Source: Desulfovibrio subterraneus
GTDB taxonomy: Bacteria; Desulfobacterota; Desulfovibrionia; Desulfovibrionales; Desulfovibrionaceae
NCBI RefSeq assembly: GCF_013340285.1
Contig: NZ_BLVO01000016.1
Coordinates: forward strand, 733,021-797,020
Reading direction: 5' to 3'
DNA length: 64,000 nucleotides
Below, one piece after another: positions 57,866 to 64,000 of this stretch. The notes below the pieces were generated by a model that was not told the DNA's origin, did not search any database, and saw only the letters and a list, made by a program, of their open reading frames with translations. Both the position numbers and the translations under genes were made by a program. The first letter of the stretch is position 1; each line of letters begins with the position of its first letter.

Positions 57866-58330
57866 TTATTCGAAGCAGAACTCCACTGTGAAGTCGCCAT
57901 TGGCAGTGGAGAAGGGTATGGCCATTATCGGGCTTTTGGTGACATGCGTTATGGAATGGTTGTCACCCATGATGACTGAAGGAGTAGACCCCTGAAACAC
58001 CATGCCCATTTCAGCAAGCCCCGCTCTGGCCTGTCCGGAGATCATGTTGGTTACTTCGCCTACGGCATCCTTCGTATCCTGCAGCAGATCCTGAATGTCG
58101 TCTCCGAGCATGGCTTTCACCAGCGCTATGGCGCATTTTTTGGTGAAAGTGACCGAGATGCTCCCGTTCTTATAGCCTGTGATGCCGATAACGGCAGACA
58201 CGTCGCCCTGCGCAACCGTGTTTTTCTTGACATACGGCATCCCCGGCACGGGATTGATGCCCGCCATGGTGGAGAGGACGTTGACGGTTGCACTGATAAA
58301 GGGTTTTGCTACCTCGATTCCGGTGCTCAT
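57866..58330 (-). CDS. CheX-like phosphatase-type protein
   Basis: 154 residues with AAGGAG nine bases upstream. The helix AVGEVTNMISGQARAGLAEM holds the E-x-x-N pair used by CheX/CheC-type phosphatases to dephosphorylate CheY-like receivers. The next gene encodes a HEAT-receiver protein, its likely substrate. Cytoplasmic. Confidence 0.8.
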   Translation of the reverse strand: MSTGIEVAKPFISATVNVLSTMAGINPVPGMPYVKKNTVAQGDVSAVIGITGYKNGSISVTFTKKCAIALVKAMLGDDIQDLLQDTKDAVGEVTNMISGQARAGLAEMGMVFQGSTPSVIMGDNHSITHVTKSPIMAIPFSTANGDFTVEFCFE

Positions 58331-58483
58331 TGTGAAGGACTCCTTGCATTCCCGACTGTCGGATGTCGTATTTTCCCGCTAACTGCGTGATAGATCACTT
58401 TTGGGGTGATACGTAAATCCTACTGTAGATGCCGGACTCCGTAAAGTGAATTATTGTTCGTCATAGGCATGTTATAAGACATG

Positions 58484-58816
58484 CTATGCAGCGTGGGCAG
58501 CCTTGTTTTCCGCGTGACCGGACACTGCGGCGAGATTTCTGCGGATGGAATCGCACAGGCGGTTGTTGCCGCCGGTACGGCGTTCCAGCACCTCAAGCGC
58601 TGCCGCAAACAGTTCCGTCGCCTGCGGGTTTTTGCCCTGTGCCGCAAAGATGAGGGCAAGGTTGTTCTGTATCTTGGCGGTGTAGCCTTCGGCCCCCAGC
58701 GCGTTCGCCTTGCGCAGGGCCTGATGCAGCATGAACTCGGCGTTCATGAAGTCTCCGCGGGCCATGGCCTGCATACCCTGTGTGTTGAGGGAGCCGATTA
58801 CCTTTGCAGCGCACAT
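58484..58816 (-). CDS. small TPR-repeat protein
   Basis: 110 residues with AGGAGATACTGAC before the ATG. Two to three TPR-like helical hairpins: GMQAMARGDFMNAEFMLHQA, KIQNNLALIFAAQGKNPQAT, then LEVLERRTGGNNRL. It lies 58 bases after the DUF2325 gene, and both are read from the Fur-type box at 59,224. I recall a pair of such small genes in the Fur regulon of Desulfovibrio vulgaris; the link is from memory. Confidence 0.7.
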   Translation of the reverse strand: MCAAKVIGSLNTQGMQAMARGDFMNAEFMLHQALRKANALGAEGYTAKIQNNLALIFAAQGKNPQATELFAAALEVLERRTGGNNRLCDSIRRNLAAVSGHAENKAAHAA

Positions 58817-58874
58817 GTCAGTATCTCCTGTATGATTCGTTCCCGGCCTGTTTTGGCAAACGGGGTGGTGTTAT

Positions 58875-59150
58875 CTAGTTGGATTCAAGGCTGTTGCGCA
58901 GGGTGGACACGCCACATGCGTGTATCATGCGCACGGGGATATTGCGGGACTTGGCGTAGTTGAGCACTTCCTTGCGGGCCGCGTGCGAAACCTTGCTGGT
59001 GAACACGATAACCAGATCCGGACTGCCCATCTGGCTGCTGATCTGGTTTTCCTTGCCGGTGAAAACCTTCAGGTCAACGCCGCGGGACTTGGCTGCGTTG
59101 ATGTAATCCCTTCTCAGTCTGTCCATGCCGCCTATGAGGGTTGCGCACAT
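58875..59150 (-). CDS. DUF2325-family protein
   Basis: 91 residues with AAAGGA upstream. Short alpha/beta sequence: TLIGGMDRLRRDYINAAKSR, GSPDLVIVFTSKVSHAARKE, NIPVRMIHACGVSTLRNSLE. DUF2325 proteins are cytoplasmic and uncharacterised. It is the first gene after the Fur-type box, followed by the TPR gene. Confidence 0.75.
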   Translation of the reverse strand: MCATLIGGMDRLRRDYINAAKSRGVDLKVFTGKENQISSQMGSPDLVIVFTSKVSHAARKEVLNYAKSRNIPVRMIHACGVSTLRNSLESN

Positions 59151-59223
59151 TGGTGAGTCCTTTGTGGTTGGTGGTTGAAAGGTCTTGGCAAAGTGCCGTT
59201 TCGTCGTCCTGACATATTCCTTA

Positions 59224-59247
59224 ATTGAAAATGAATTTCATTGTCAA
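59224..59247. promoter_or_regulatory. Fur-type box
   Basis: ATTGAAAATGA and TTTCATTGTCAA form an imperfect palindrome close to the Fur consensus (GATAATGATAATCATTATC). It lies between the DUF2325/TPR genes (minus) and the DUF1007 gene (plus), 74 and 130 bases from the two starts, so either or both could be iron-regulated. Confidence 0.65.
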
Positions 59248-59376
59248 CTAAAAACCTTTCTTTGCTCAAATCCCTACTCCTGATAGGAAGCGGTTACGCG
59301 TGAACGGCGTTTGTTTTTTCGCCCGTCATGGTGCTTGTTGTGATGTGAATACGCTTCGTTTTGCGGAGAATGATAG

Positions 59377-59988
59377 ATGATGAACGGACTGAGGATGCAG
59401 GCCCTGCGCCTGCTCTGCATTGCCTGCTGCCTGACTTGCGGCATAGGCGTGTCGTGGATGTTCCCTGACAGGGGATTCGCGCATCCGCATGTATTTGTGG
59501 ATGCAACCGTGGACTTTGTTTTTGAAAATGGTGGTCTTGCAGGCATGAAAGTGCACTGGACGTTCGACCCCATGGCCAGCAGTCAGTATCTCACGGATCT
59601 TGATATTAACGGAGACGGCACGCTTACGGCAGAAGAATGGACCTCGCAGCGCGATGACATCGCCGTTTTTCTGGCTGAGGAACGCTTTTTTCTGCACGTT
59701 GCCGTGAACGGACAGTCGGTGTTTATTCCGTCCATCCGCGATTTTGTGGCCACGTTCGAGAACGGGAAGCTGGAATATTCCTTCTTTGCCCCGCTCGCAG
59801 CCGAGAACGGCAGCGATGTGATTGTGGCTGTTTTTGATCCCTCCTACTACACCGACTTTCAGATCGCCGAAGAGAGCTTCCGTTTCTCCGGCAGGTCCGA
59901 GGGTATTTCCTATACACTGGACGATGCGCCGGAGCTGGCTTTTTATGAAGGCCAGATCATTCCGTTGGCGGCACGGGTCCACTTTTGA
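59377..59988 (+). CDS. DUF1007 family periplasmic protein
   Basis: 203 residues. A signal peptide (LRLLCIACCLTCGIGVSWMF, cleaved near AHPH) leads to a mature domain starting HPHVFVDATVDFVFENGGLA. An EF-hand-like loop DINGDGTLTAEEW (about residues 76-88) is a normal feature of this family. DUF1007 genes usually pair with nickel/cobalt or zinc transporters, as here. It ends four bases into the next gene. Confidence 0.8.
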   Translation: MMNGLRMQALRLLCIACCLTCGIGVSWMFPDRGFAHPHVFVDATVDFVFENGGLAGMKVHWTFDPMASSQYLTDLDINGDGTLTAEEWTSQRDDIAVFLAEERFFLHVAVNGQSVFIPSIRDFVATFENGKLEYSFFAPLAAENGSDVIVAVFDPSYYTDFQIAEESFRFSGRSEGISYTLDDAPELAFYEGQIIPLAARVHF

Positions 59989-61109
59989 TCATGATGAAGA
60001 GTTGTACGATGACTATGCGCATGGCAGCCGTGTGTACCGCGGTGCTGTTGTTTTTGTGTTCGATGTCCCTGAGCGTCCCTGTAACGGATGGTGTTTCGTC
60101 TCTGCAACTGGGCATGGTGTCTGCTTCGCTGGCGAATCCCTTTACCAAGGGGGCGCATGGCCGCAGCCCGGGACAGGCAGAGGAGAAGGCTGCGGGCGGT
60201 TTCGAGCAGCAGGATCAGACTGCCATTGCCCCCGGCAACGGTACGCAAGAAGGGGCGCTGCAGGCTCCGGTTGCAGAGACGGGCGGAGCGAGTCTTCCGC
60301 ATGCCGAGGCAGGTTTTCTGGCCACGCAGTATACACGCATGTTGCGCGCTGTGACCGTGATGCAGAAGGAGATGCGTGAAAAACTGTCCGAGCTGGGCAA
60401 GGACATCGCTGCCAACCCTGCGGGTGGTTCGTTCTGGACATTCATAGGTCTGTCTTTTTTTTACGGAGTAGTGCACGCGTTGGGACCGGGCCACGGCAAG
60501 GCCGTGGTGTTTTCCTATTTTCTCGGCAAGCGGGGCAGCATTGCGCGCGGTTTTGCCATGGGGCACCTGCTTTCATTCGTGCATGCCATGTCGGCCGTGG
60601 TGCTCGTATTCGTTTTGCAGTGGGTGCTCGGCAACAAAGGCTCGCAAGGGTTTGACGAAGCCGGCGGGGTGTTGCAGCACGTGAGCTATGGACTTGTGGC
60701 CGTGATCGGGCTGCTTATGCTGGTGCATGCGTTGTATGAGACATTTTCCGGCAGGCAGGCTGCCCGCATATGCTGTGCAGCGGCACCGCAGGCGGGATAT
60801 GGCGGCATTGCCGCTGTTTCCATGCTGGCGGGGCTGGTACCCTGTCCGGGCGCGGCGCTGGTGCTCGCCTTTGCCATGGGGCTGGGGCTGCCGTGGACGG
60901 GATTTTTTGCGGTGCTTGCGCTTGCGTTGGGCATGGGGCTGACAACATCGCTCTTCGGTGTTCTCAGCATTGCCTCGCGCAGCGCGCTTGTGCATGTGGC
61001 AGGCAGAGGGCCGAGGTTGCTCACGGTCATGTACAGTTGTCTCGCCATCGGCGGGGCGCTGGGCATTACCCTGCTCGGCACCATGTTATTCCTTTCCGCA
61101 CGATGCTGA
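59985..61109 (+). CDS. NicO/RcnA-type nickel/cobalt transporter
   Basis: 374 residues overlapping the DUF1007 gene by four bases. After an N-terminal hydrophobic segment and a periplasmic linker come about six membrane helices with the family motif VVHALGPGHGKAVVFSYFLG and later GLVPCPGAALVLAFAMGLGL. Members move Ni2+ or Co2+ across the inner membrane; direction and metal are not determinable here. Nickel is needed by hydrogenases of such bacteria. Confidence 0.8.
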   Translation: MIMMKSCTMTMRMAAVCTAVLLFLCSMSLSVPVTDGVSSLQLGMVSASLANPFTKGAHGRSPGQAEEKAAGGFEQQDQTAIAPGNGTQEGALQAPVAETGGASLPHAEAGFLATQYTRMLRAVTVMQKEMREKLSELGKDIAANPAGGSFWTFIGLSFFYGVVHALGPGHGKAVVFSYFLGKRGSIARGFAMGHLLSFVHAMSAVVLVFVLQWVLGNKGSQGFDEAGGVLQHVSYGLVAVIGLLMLVHALYETFSGRQAARICCAAAPQAGYGGIAAVSMLAGLVPCPGAALVLAFAMGLGLPWTGFFAVLALALGMGLTTSLFGVLSIASRSALVHVAGRGPRLLTVMYSCLAIGGALGITLLGTMLFLSARC

Positions 61110-61115
61110 TGAAGA

Positions 61116-61142
61116 AAGCCGCCTTTTCAGGCGGCTTTTTTT
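61116..61142 (+). terminator. intrinsic terminator after the NicO gene
   Basis: AAGCCGCC pairs with GGCGGCTT around a six-base loop and is followed by a run of Ts. Confidence 0.9.
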
Positions 61143-61158
61143 GTCGTTGGTGTCGGGC

Positions 61159-61353
61159 CTAAGCATCTTCCCACGAGATACACTGCACCGGGCAGGTGTT
61201 GATGGCGTCTTCAACGCAATCCGCTTTTGTTTCCGGGTCTATGACTTCCGCATATTCGTTGCCGCTGGACATCCGGAACGCTTCGGGGCAAAGTTCCACA
61301 CACGATTCGCAGGCAATACATTCATTTGTGTCAAGCACCAGAATCTTGGCCAT
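61159..61353 (-). CDS. [4Fe-4S] ferredoxin
   Basis: 64 residues. Cysteine motif CIACESCVELCPEAF near residue 12 and a later Cys in INTCPVQCISW. This matches short Desulfovibrio-type ferredoxin I, with one cluster (CxxCxxCxxxCP form). It is convergent with the NicO gene, alone on the minus strand. Electron carrier of the cytoplasm. Confidence 0.9.
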   Translation of the reverse strand: MAKILVLDTNECIACESCVELCPEAFRMSSGNEYAEVIDPETKADCVEDAINTCPVQCISWEDA

Positions 61354-61473
61354 GAATTTCTCCTGTTATTTGCGACATGGGGTCAGGGGTATACAGACAC
61401 AACACTGATATACCGTTTTATCAATGTCGGCGGCAAGAAATTCTTACATACAGCGGTTCGAAAGGTGGAGAGC

Positions 61474-62112
61474 ATGGAGTCGGGCGGAAAGCAGGCGAAG
61501 GAACATCTGGCAAGGGCCAAGGCATATTTTCAGCGGCACGACGTGATGCGTGCGCTGGAGGCTGTGGTAAATGCCCTGCAGGTTATGCAGAAGGGGATTT
61601 CCGGGCCGGACAAGATGGCGGCTGATGCAGCCCTGCGGGAAATGATCGGCCTGCTCAACCGTACCGAAGAGATAAGCACCCGCTTTCCCAAGGGGGTTCC
61701 CTTCAAGCCCGGTATTGAGCGTCAGCTCTACACGCTGTTCAATCAGGTGCTGCAGTCCATCCGCATGGCGCAGGAGCACGAAAGCTACACGCAGACACTG
61801 GAACGGAAGCAGAAGCTGGACAGGGTGCTCAACTATGGCTGCAAGCTGCTGGAAGCCGGTAAGGTGCAGGACGCAGAAGGAGCCTTTCAGGAAGCCATTG
61901 AGTGCTATGTGGATGAGCATTCAATGTTCCGCATGATGGGTGAGGCCTGCCTTGCGGTGAAACAGCCGCGTATGGCGGCCAAATACCTCAAGCAGGCCGT
62001 GAAGGTCGACAAGGACAAGGAGCGCTCAGGACGCTTGCTTGTACGCGCACTGGAAGAAAGCGGCAATATTCCGGCTGCCAGAAAGCTGGAAGCCGAGCTG
62101 AAGCTTTCCTAG
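61474..62112 (+). CDS. TPR-domain protein
   Basis: 212 residues from the ATG at 61,474 (AAAGGTGGAG upstream; longer in-frame readings run through the ferredoxin gene on the other strand). Helical repeats: KEHLARAKAYFQRHDVMRAL, LEAGKVQDAEGAFQEAIECY, KYLKQAVKVDKDKERSGRLL, ESGNIPAARKLEAELK. Likely a protein-protein adaptor in the cytoplasm; no further family identified. Confidence 0.8.
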   Translation: MESGGKQAKEHLARAKAYFQRHDVMRALEAVVNALQVMQKGISGPDKMAADAALREMIGLLNRTEEISTRFPKGVPFKPGIERQLYTLFNQVLQSIRMAQEHESYTQTLERKQKLDRVLNYGCKLLEAGKVQDAEGAFQEAIECYVDEHSMFRMMGEACLAVKQPRMAAKYLKQAVKVDKDKERSGRLLVRALEESGNIPAARKLEAELKLS

Positions 62113-62458
62113 CTGCCGTTCGAATCTTTCCGGCCAGCTGTCGGCTGGCTGTCAATTCCACGTATCTGCCAATTGTCAGCAGGGCATACGCCGGACGTAC
62201 GCCGACCGCCTGCCGGACAGCTCAGACATCTGCCGACACCATGCCGGACATTAGCCATCCATCTTCCGGACACCGTCGGGCATCTGGTCATCCCCTGACA
62301 AGTATCTGTTCATTAGCACCCGCAGCGGCCTTGGTTACGTAGCCTTCGTTCGCCATTGCGTGTGGGAAACGCTGCGCGTATGGCGCGAGCATCCCCTCGC
62401 GCATGTCGCATACGTCGGAAGGCCATGCAGGCCGCGTAGACGAACTGGTCGGCCGCAA
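62113..62458. other. intergenic stretch with short degenerate repeats, no gene seen
   Basis: 346 bases between convergent genes, rich in variations of GCCGGAC and CTGCCGAC. No open frame has a supported start, and no clear terminator hairpin with T-run was found. Confidence 0.6.
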
Positions 62459-62737
62459 CTACAGATCCAGCAGGGCGGCCACACGGTCGGGATCAAGCGC
62501 GTGCTGTGTCAGGCCGTCGTTGCTGCCCTGTCCCAGCAGGGACATGGCTGCGCCGTACGCCAGATCAACGTCATCGGCAGCTTCAGGCGGCAGGGTGCCA
62601 GCCTGCATGCCGAGACCGGCTTCCTGCGTGGTTACACCTTTTTCTTCAAGCTTTCTGCGCGCAACTTCGTTGCCCTTGCGCAGCATGTCCTCAAGCTTTT
62701 CAAACGGATCATTACGGGTAAGGCCGGATATCTGCAT
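62459..62737 (-). CDS. 92-residue helical hypothetical protein
   Basis: ATG at 62,737 with AAGGAG seven bases upstream; the longer reading from 62,824 lacks a site. The sequence has an amphipathic helix (NDPFEKLEDMLRKGNEVARR) and an Ala/Leu-rich C-terminus (YGAAMSLLGQGSNDGLTQHA). Cytoplasmic, no known domain. Family not recognised; it resembles small flagellar anti-sigma-type proteins only in size and charge. Confidence 0.6.
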   Translation of the reverse strand: MQISGLTRNDPFEKLEDMLRKGNEVARRKLEEKGVTTQEAGLGMQAGTLPPEAADDVDLAYGAAMSLLGQGSNDGLTQHALDPDRVAALLDL

Positions 62738-63098
62738 GTCTGACTCCTTGGAAGAGTATTCCTGCCTCGCCTCGTTGCGCCCTGGCTGTGACGGCGGGGA
62801 AGGAAGTTGTTTCCGTACCTCCATTGTTAAGCAAAAAACGGGCGAATACGTGTTTTGTCAATGAATGCCTGCGGTTGCGCGAGGAGGGGGAAAAACATTC
62901 CTTTACGTCCCGCAAGCGACGGGGCGGGGCTGTCTGCATGTATCCGTATGGGCGTTGAAGAATTCGTCAAAAAGGACATATTTGTAAAATTTGTTGTAAG
63001 CGCCTATGCATCCTGCTATGGGAAGCCTGCTTTTATACTCTGGTGTTGTGCCGCAATTCAGTCCGGCAGCAATCGGGCCGGTGTGGAGTTTTTGAACA
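62738..63098 (+). other. intergenic stretch upstream of the TRAP transporter
   Basis: 361 bases containing the divergent start of the hypothetical gene and an AT-rich patch near 62,970-63,000 (TTTGTAAAATTTGTTGTAAG) that may carry a promoter for the transporter. No supported gene; a 151-codon frame at 62,855 overlaps the DctQ gene and is rejected. Confidence 0.5.
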
Positions 63099-63617
63099 AT
63101 GGTGCAAGCGTTCATACGAAAAATCGATGCGTTAACAGAAGTGATAGGCAAGGCGACCATGGGGCTAGCCCTCTTGCTGGTTGTACTGGTGATGGCCGAT
63201 GTCGCCATGCGGTATGTGTTCAGCATCAGCTTTGCCTCGGTGCGCGAGCTGGAATGGCACATCTATTCCCTGCTGTTCCTCTTCGGCGGGGCCTATACGC
63301 TGCGGCATGACGGCCATGTGCGCGTGGACGTGGCCTATCAGCATTTCAGCCCCAGAATGCGGGCGCTGGTCAACGTGATCGGCTGTCTGATCTTTCTGTT
63401 TCCGGGGTGTTATCTGGTCATCCGCACCTCTGCCATGTTTACCAAATTCAGCTGGATGATGGCCGAACAGTCGCCGGACCCCGGCGGGCTGCCCTTCCGC
63501 TGGTTCCTCAAGGGATGCCTGCCTGTGGCCTTTGGCCTGCTGGCCCTGCAGGGCGTTTCGTTCTTTCTGAAGAATCTGCTTGTGCTGCTCGGCAAGGCAG
63601 AAGCGGAGGAGGCATAG
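63099..63617 (+). CDS. TRAP transporter small permease, DctQ type
   Basis: 172 residues with four membrane helices (GLALLLVVLVMADVAMRYVF, EWHIYSLLFLFGGAYTLRHD, VNVIGCLIFLFPGCYLVI, LPVAFGLLALQGVSFFL). The GAYTLRHDGHVRVDV stretch is characteristic of DctQ. It binds the large permease to form the TRAP transporter, which imports organic acids or related solutes. The large permease gene starts two bases after its stop. No periplasmic binding protein is visible in the window, so the substrate remains open. Confidence 0.9.
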   Translation: MVQAFIRKIDALTEVIGKATMGLALLLVVLVMADVAMRYVFSISFASVRELEWHIYSLLFLFGGAYTLRHDGHVRVDVAYQHFSPRMRALVNVIGCLIFLFPGCYLVIRTSAMFTKFSWMMAEQSPDPGGLPFRWFLKGCLPVAFGLLALQGVSFFLKNLLVLLGKAEAEEA

Positions 63618-63618
63618 C

Positions 63619-64000
63619 ATGCATCAGGCACTTGCAGGCTGGCTCTTTGTCGGCATGACGGCCATGCTCATGCTTGGTTTTCCCGTTGCGTTCACGCTGC
63701 TCGGGACGTCGCTCATCTTCGGGGTAATCGGTTTCGGCTGGGATTTCTTCAATCTCATGCCCCTGCGCGTGTGGGGCGTGATGAGCAATTTTACCTATAC
63801 GGCTGTTCCGCTGTTCATCTTCATGGGCATGACCATGGAGCGTTCGGGCATTGCCACCAAGCTCATCGAGTCCATGGGAACCATGCTGGGCCGTGTCCGC
63901 GGCGGCATGGCCATTTCCGTTGTGCTGGTCGGGGCGCTTCTCGGTGCCTCCACAGGCATTGTGGGCGCGACCGTGGTCACCATGGGGCTGCTTGCTCTGC
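63619..64000 (+). CDS. TRAP transporter large permease, DctM type (3' end outside window)
   Basis: Starts at 63,619 with AGGAGG upstream and is open to the window end (127 residues visible). Hydrophobic sequence starting MHQALAGWLFVGMTAMLMLG, PLFIFMGMTMERSGIATKLI and GALLGASTGIVGATVVTMGL is typical of DctM. It forms the transport channel with DctQ. Confidence 0.9.
   Translation, partial: MHQALAGWLFVGMTAMLMLGFPVAFTLLGTSLIFGVIGFGWDFFNLMPLRVWGVMSNFTYTAVPLFIFMGMTMERSGIATKLIESMGTMLGRVRGGMAISVVLVGALLGASTGIVGATVVTMGLLAL

Noticed and set aside
59600-59645. calcium-binding EF-hand as an unusual fusion in the DUF1007 protein
   Set aside because: An EF-hand-like loop at this position is common in the family.
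60958-61473. N-terminal extension of the TPR gene at 61,474
   Set aside because: It would cross the NicO gene, its terminator and the ferredoxin gene; the ATG at 61,474 has a good ribosome site.
62855-63310. 151-codon plus-strand frame before the TRAP genes
   Set aside because: It overlaps DctQ in another frame and lacks a ribosome site.

Overview
The window looks like chromosome of a Desulfovibrionaceae sulfate reducer. Supporting signs are an aldehyde oxidoreductase collinear with Desulfovibrio gigas MOP (same 907-residue length and same cysteine numbering), a split set of molybdenum-hydroxylase maturation genes of the kind known around D. vulgaris DVU1551-1558, a short Desulfovibrio-type ferredoxin, TRAP and TauE/SafE transporters, many sigma-54 activators, and a GC-rich background with strong AGGAGG ribosome sites. 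The bulk is vertically typical; two AT-rich patches (1-549 and about 18,700-21,310) look foreign.

Layout. 1-549: end of a WbqC-like gene. 6148 down to 573: a long minus-strand operon of two TauE/SafE exporters, a MOT1-type molybdate/sulfate transporter and small membrane or periplasmic proteins, behind a candidate sigma-54 promoter. 6411-18,199: a signalling block made of a membrane-bound sigma-54 activator, two PEP-synthase-like proteins (ATP-grasp plus phosphohistidine domain, no PEP barrel), two histidine kinases and three single-domain response regulators, with a second candidate sigma-54 promoter at 18,270. 18,323-21,265: AT-rich island of orphan immunity-type genes (barstar, MafI-like, DUF4926-like, others) with two apparent G-run frameshifts. 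21,421-21,612: a decayed, internally deleted second copy of the tauE-mot1 pair.

21,852-32,439: a nine-gene operon for maturation of a molybdenum hydroxylase (iron-sulfur dicluster protein, redox protein, methyltransferase, C-GCAxxG-C-C protein, radical SAM protein, CoA ligase, XdhC, MobA-like/HD protein, histidine phosphatase). Its presumed substrate, mop, lies at 53,382 next to a MoeA-like gene and modE. Both operons are preceded by the same promoter layout with a ModE-like operator inside it, which links them across the intervening nif cluster.

32,865-51,206: nitrogen fixation. nifA has a sigma-54 promoter directly abutting its start. A chemotaxis receptor with a periplasmic sensor protein follows. 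On the minus strand, reading from 48,874 down, come nifH, nifI1, nifI2, nifD, nifK, a NifB paralogue without radical-SAM cysteines, a [2Fe-2S] ferredoxin, a GNAT acetyltransferase, nifE, nifN and nifB. Divergent from nifH, nifV and a repeat protein of unknown function start at their own sigma-54 promoter, with NifA-type sites between.

56,194-64,000: HEAT-repeat/receiver protein and CheX-like protein, TPR and DUF2325 genes behind a Fur-type box, a DUF1007 plus nickel/cobalt transporter pair, ferredoxin, a TPR protein, and the start of a TRAP transporter. No tRNA, rRNA, CRISPR array or intact insertion sequence was recognised. All family assignments are by eye from sequence; none was tested by a search.
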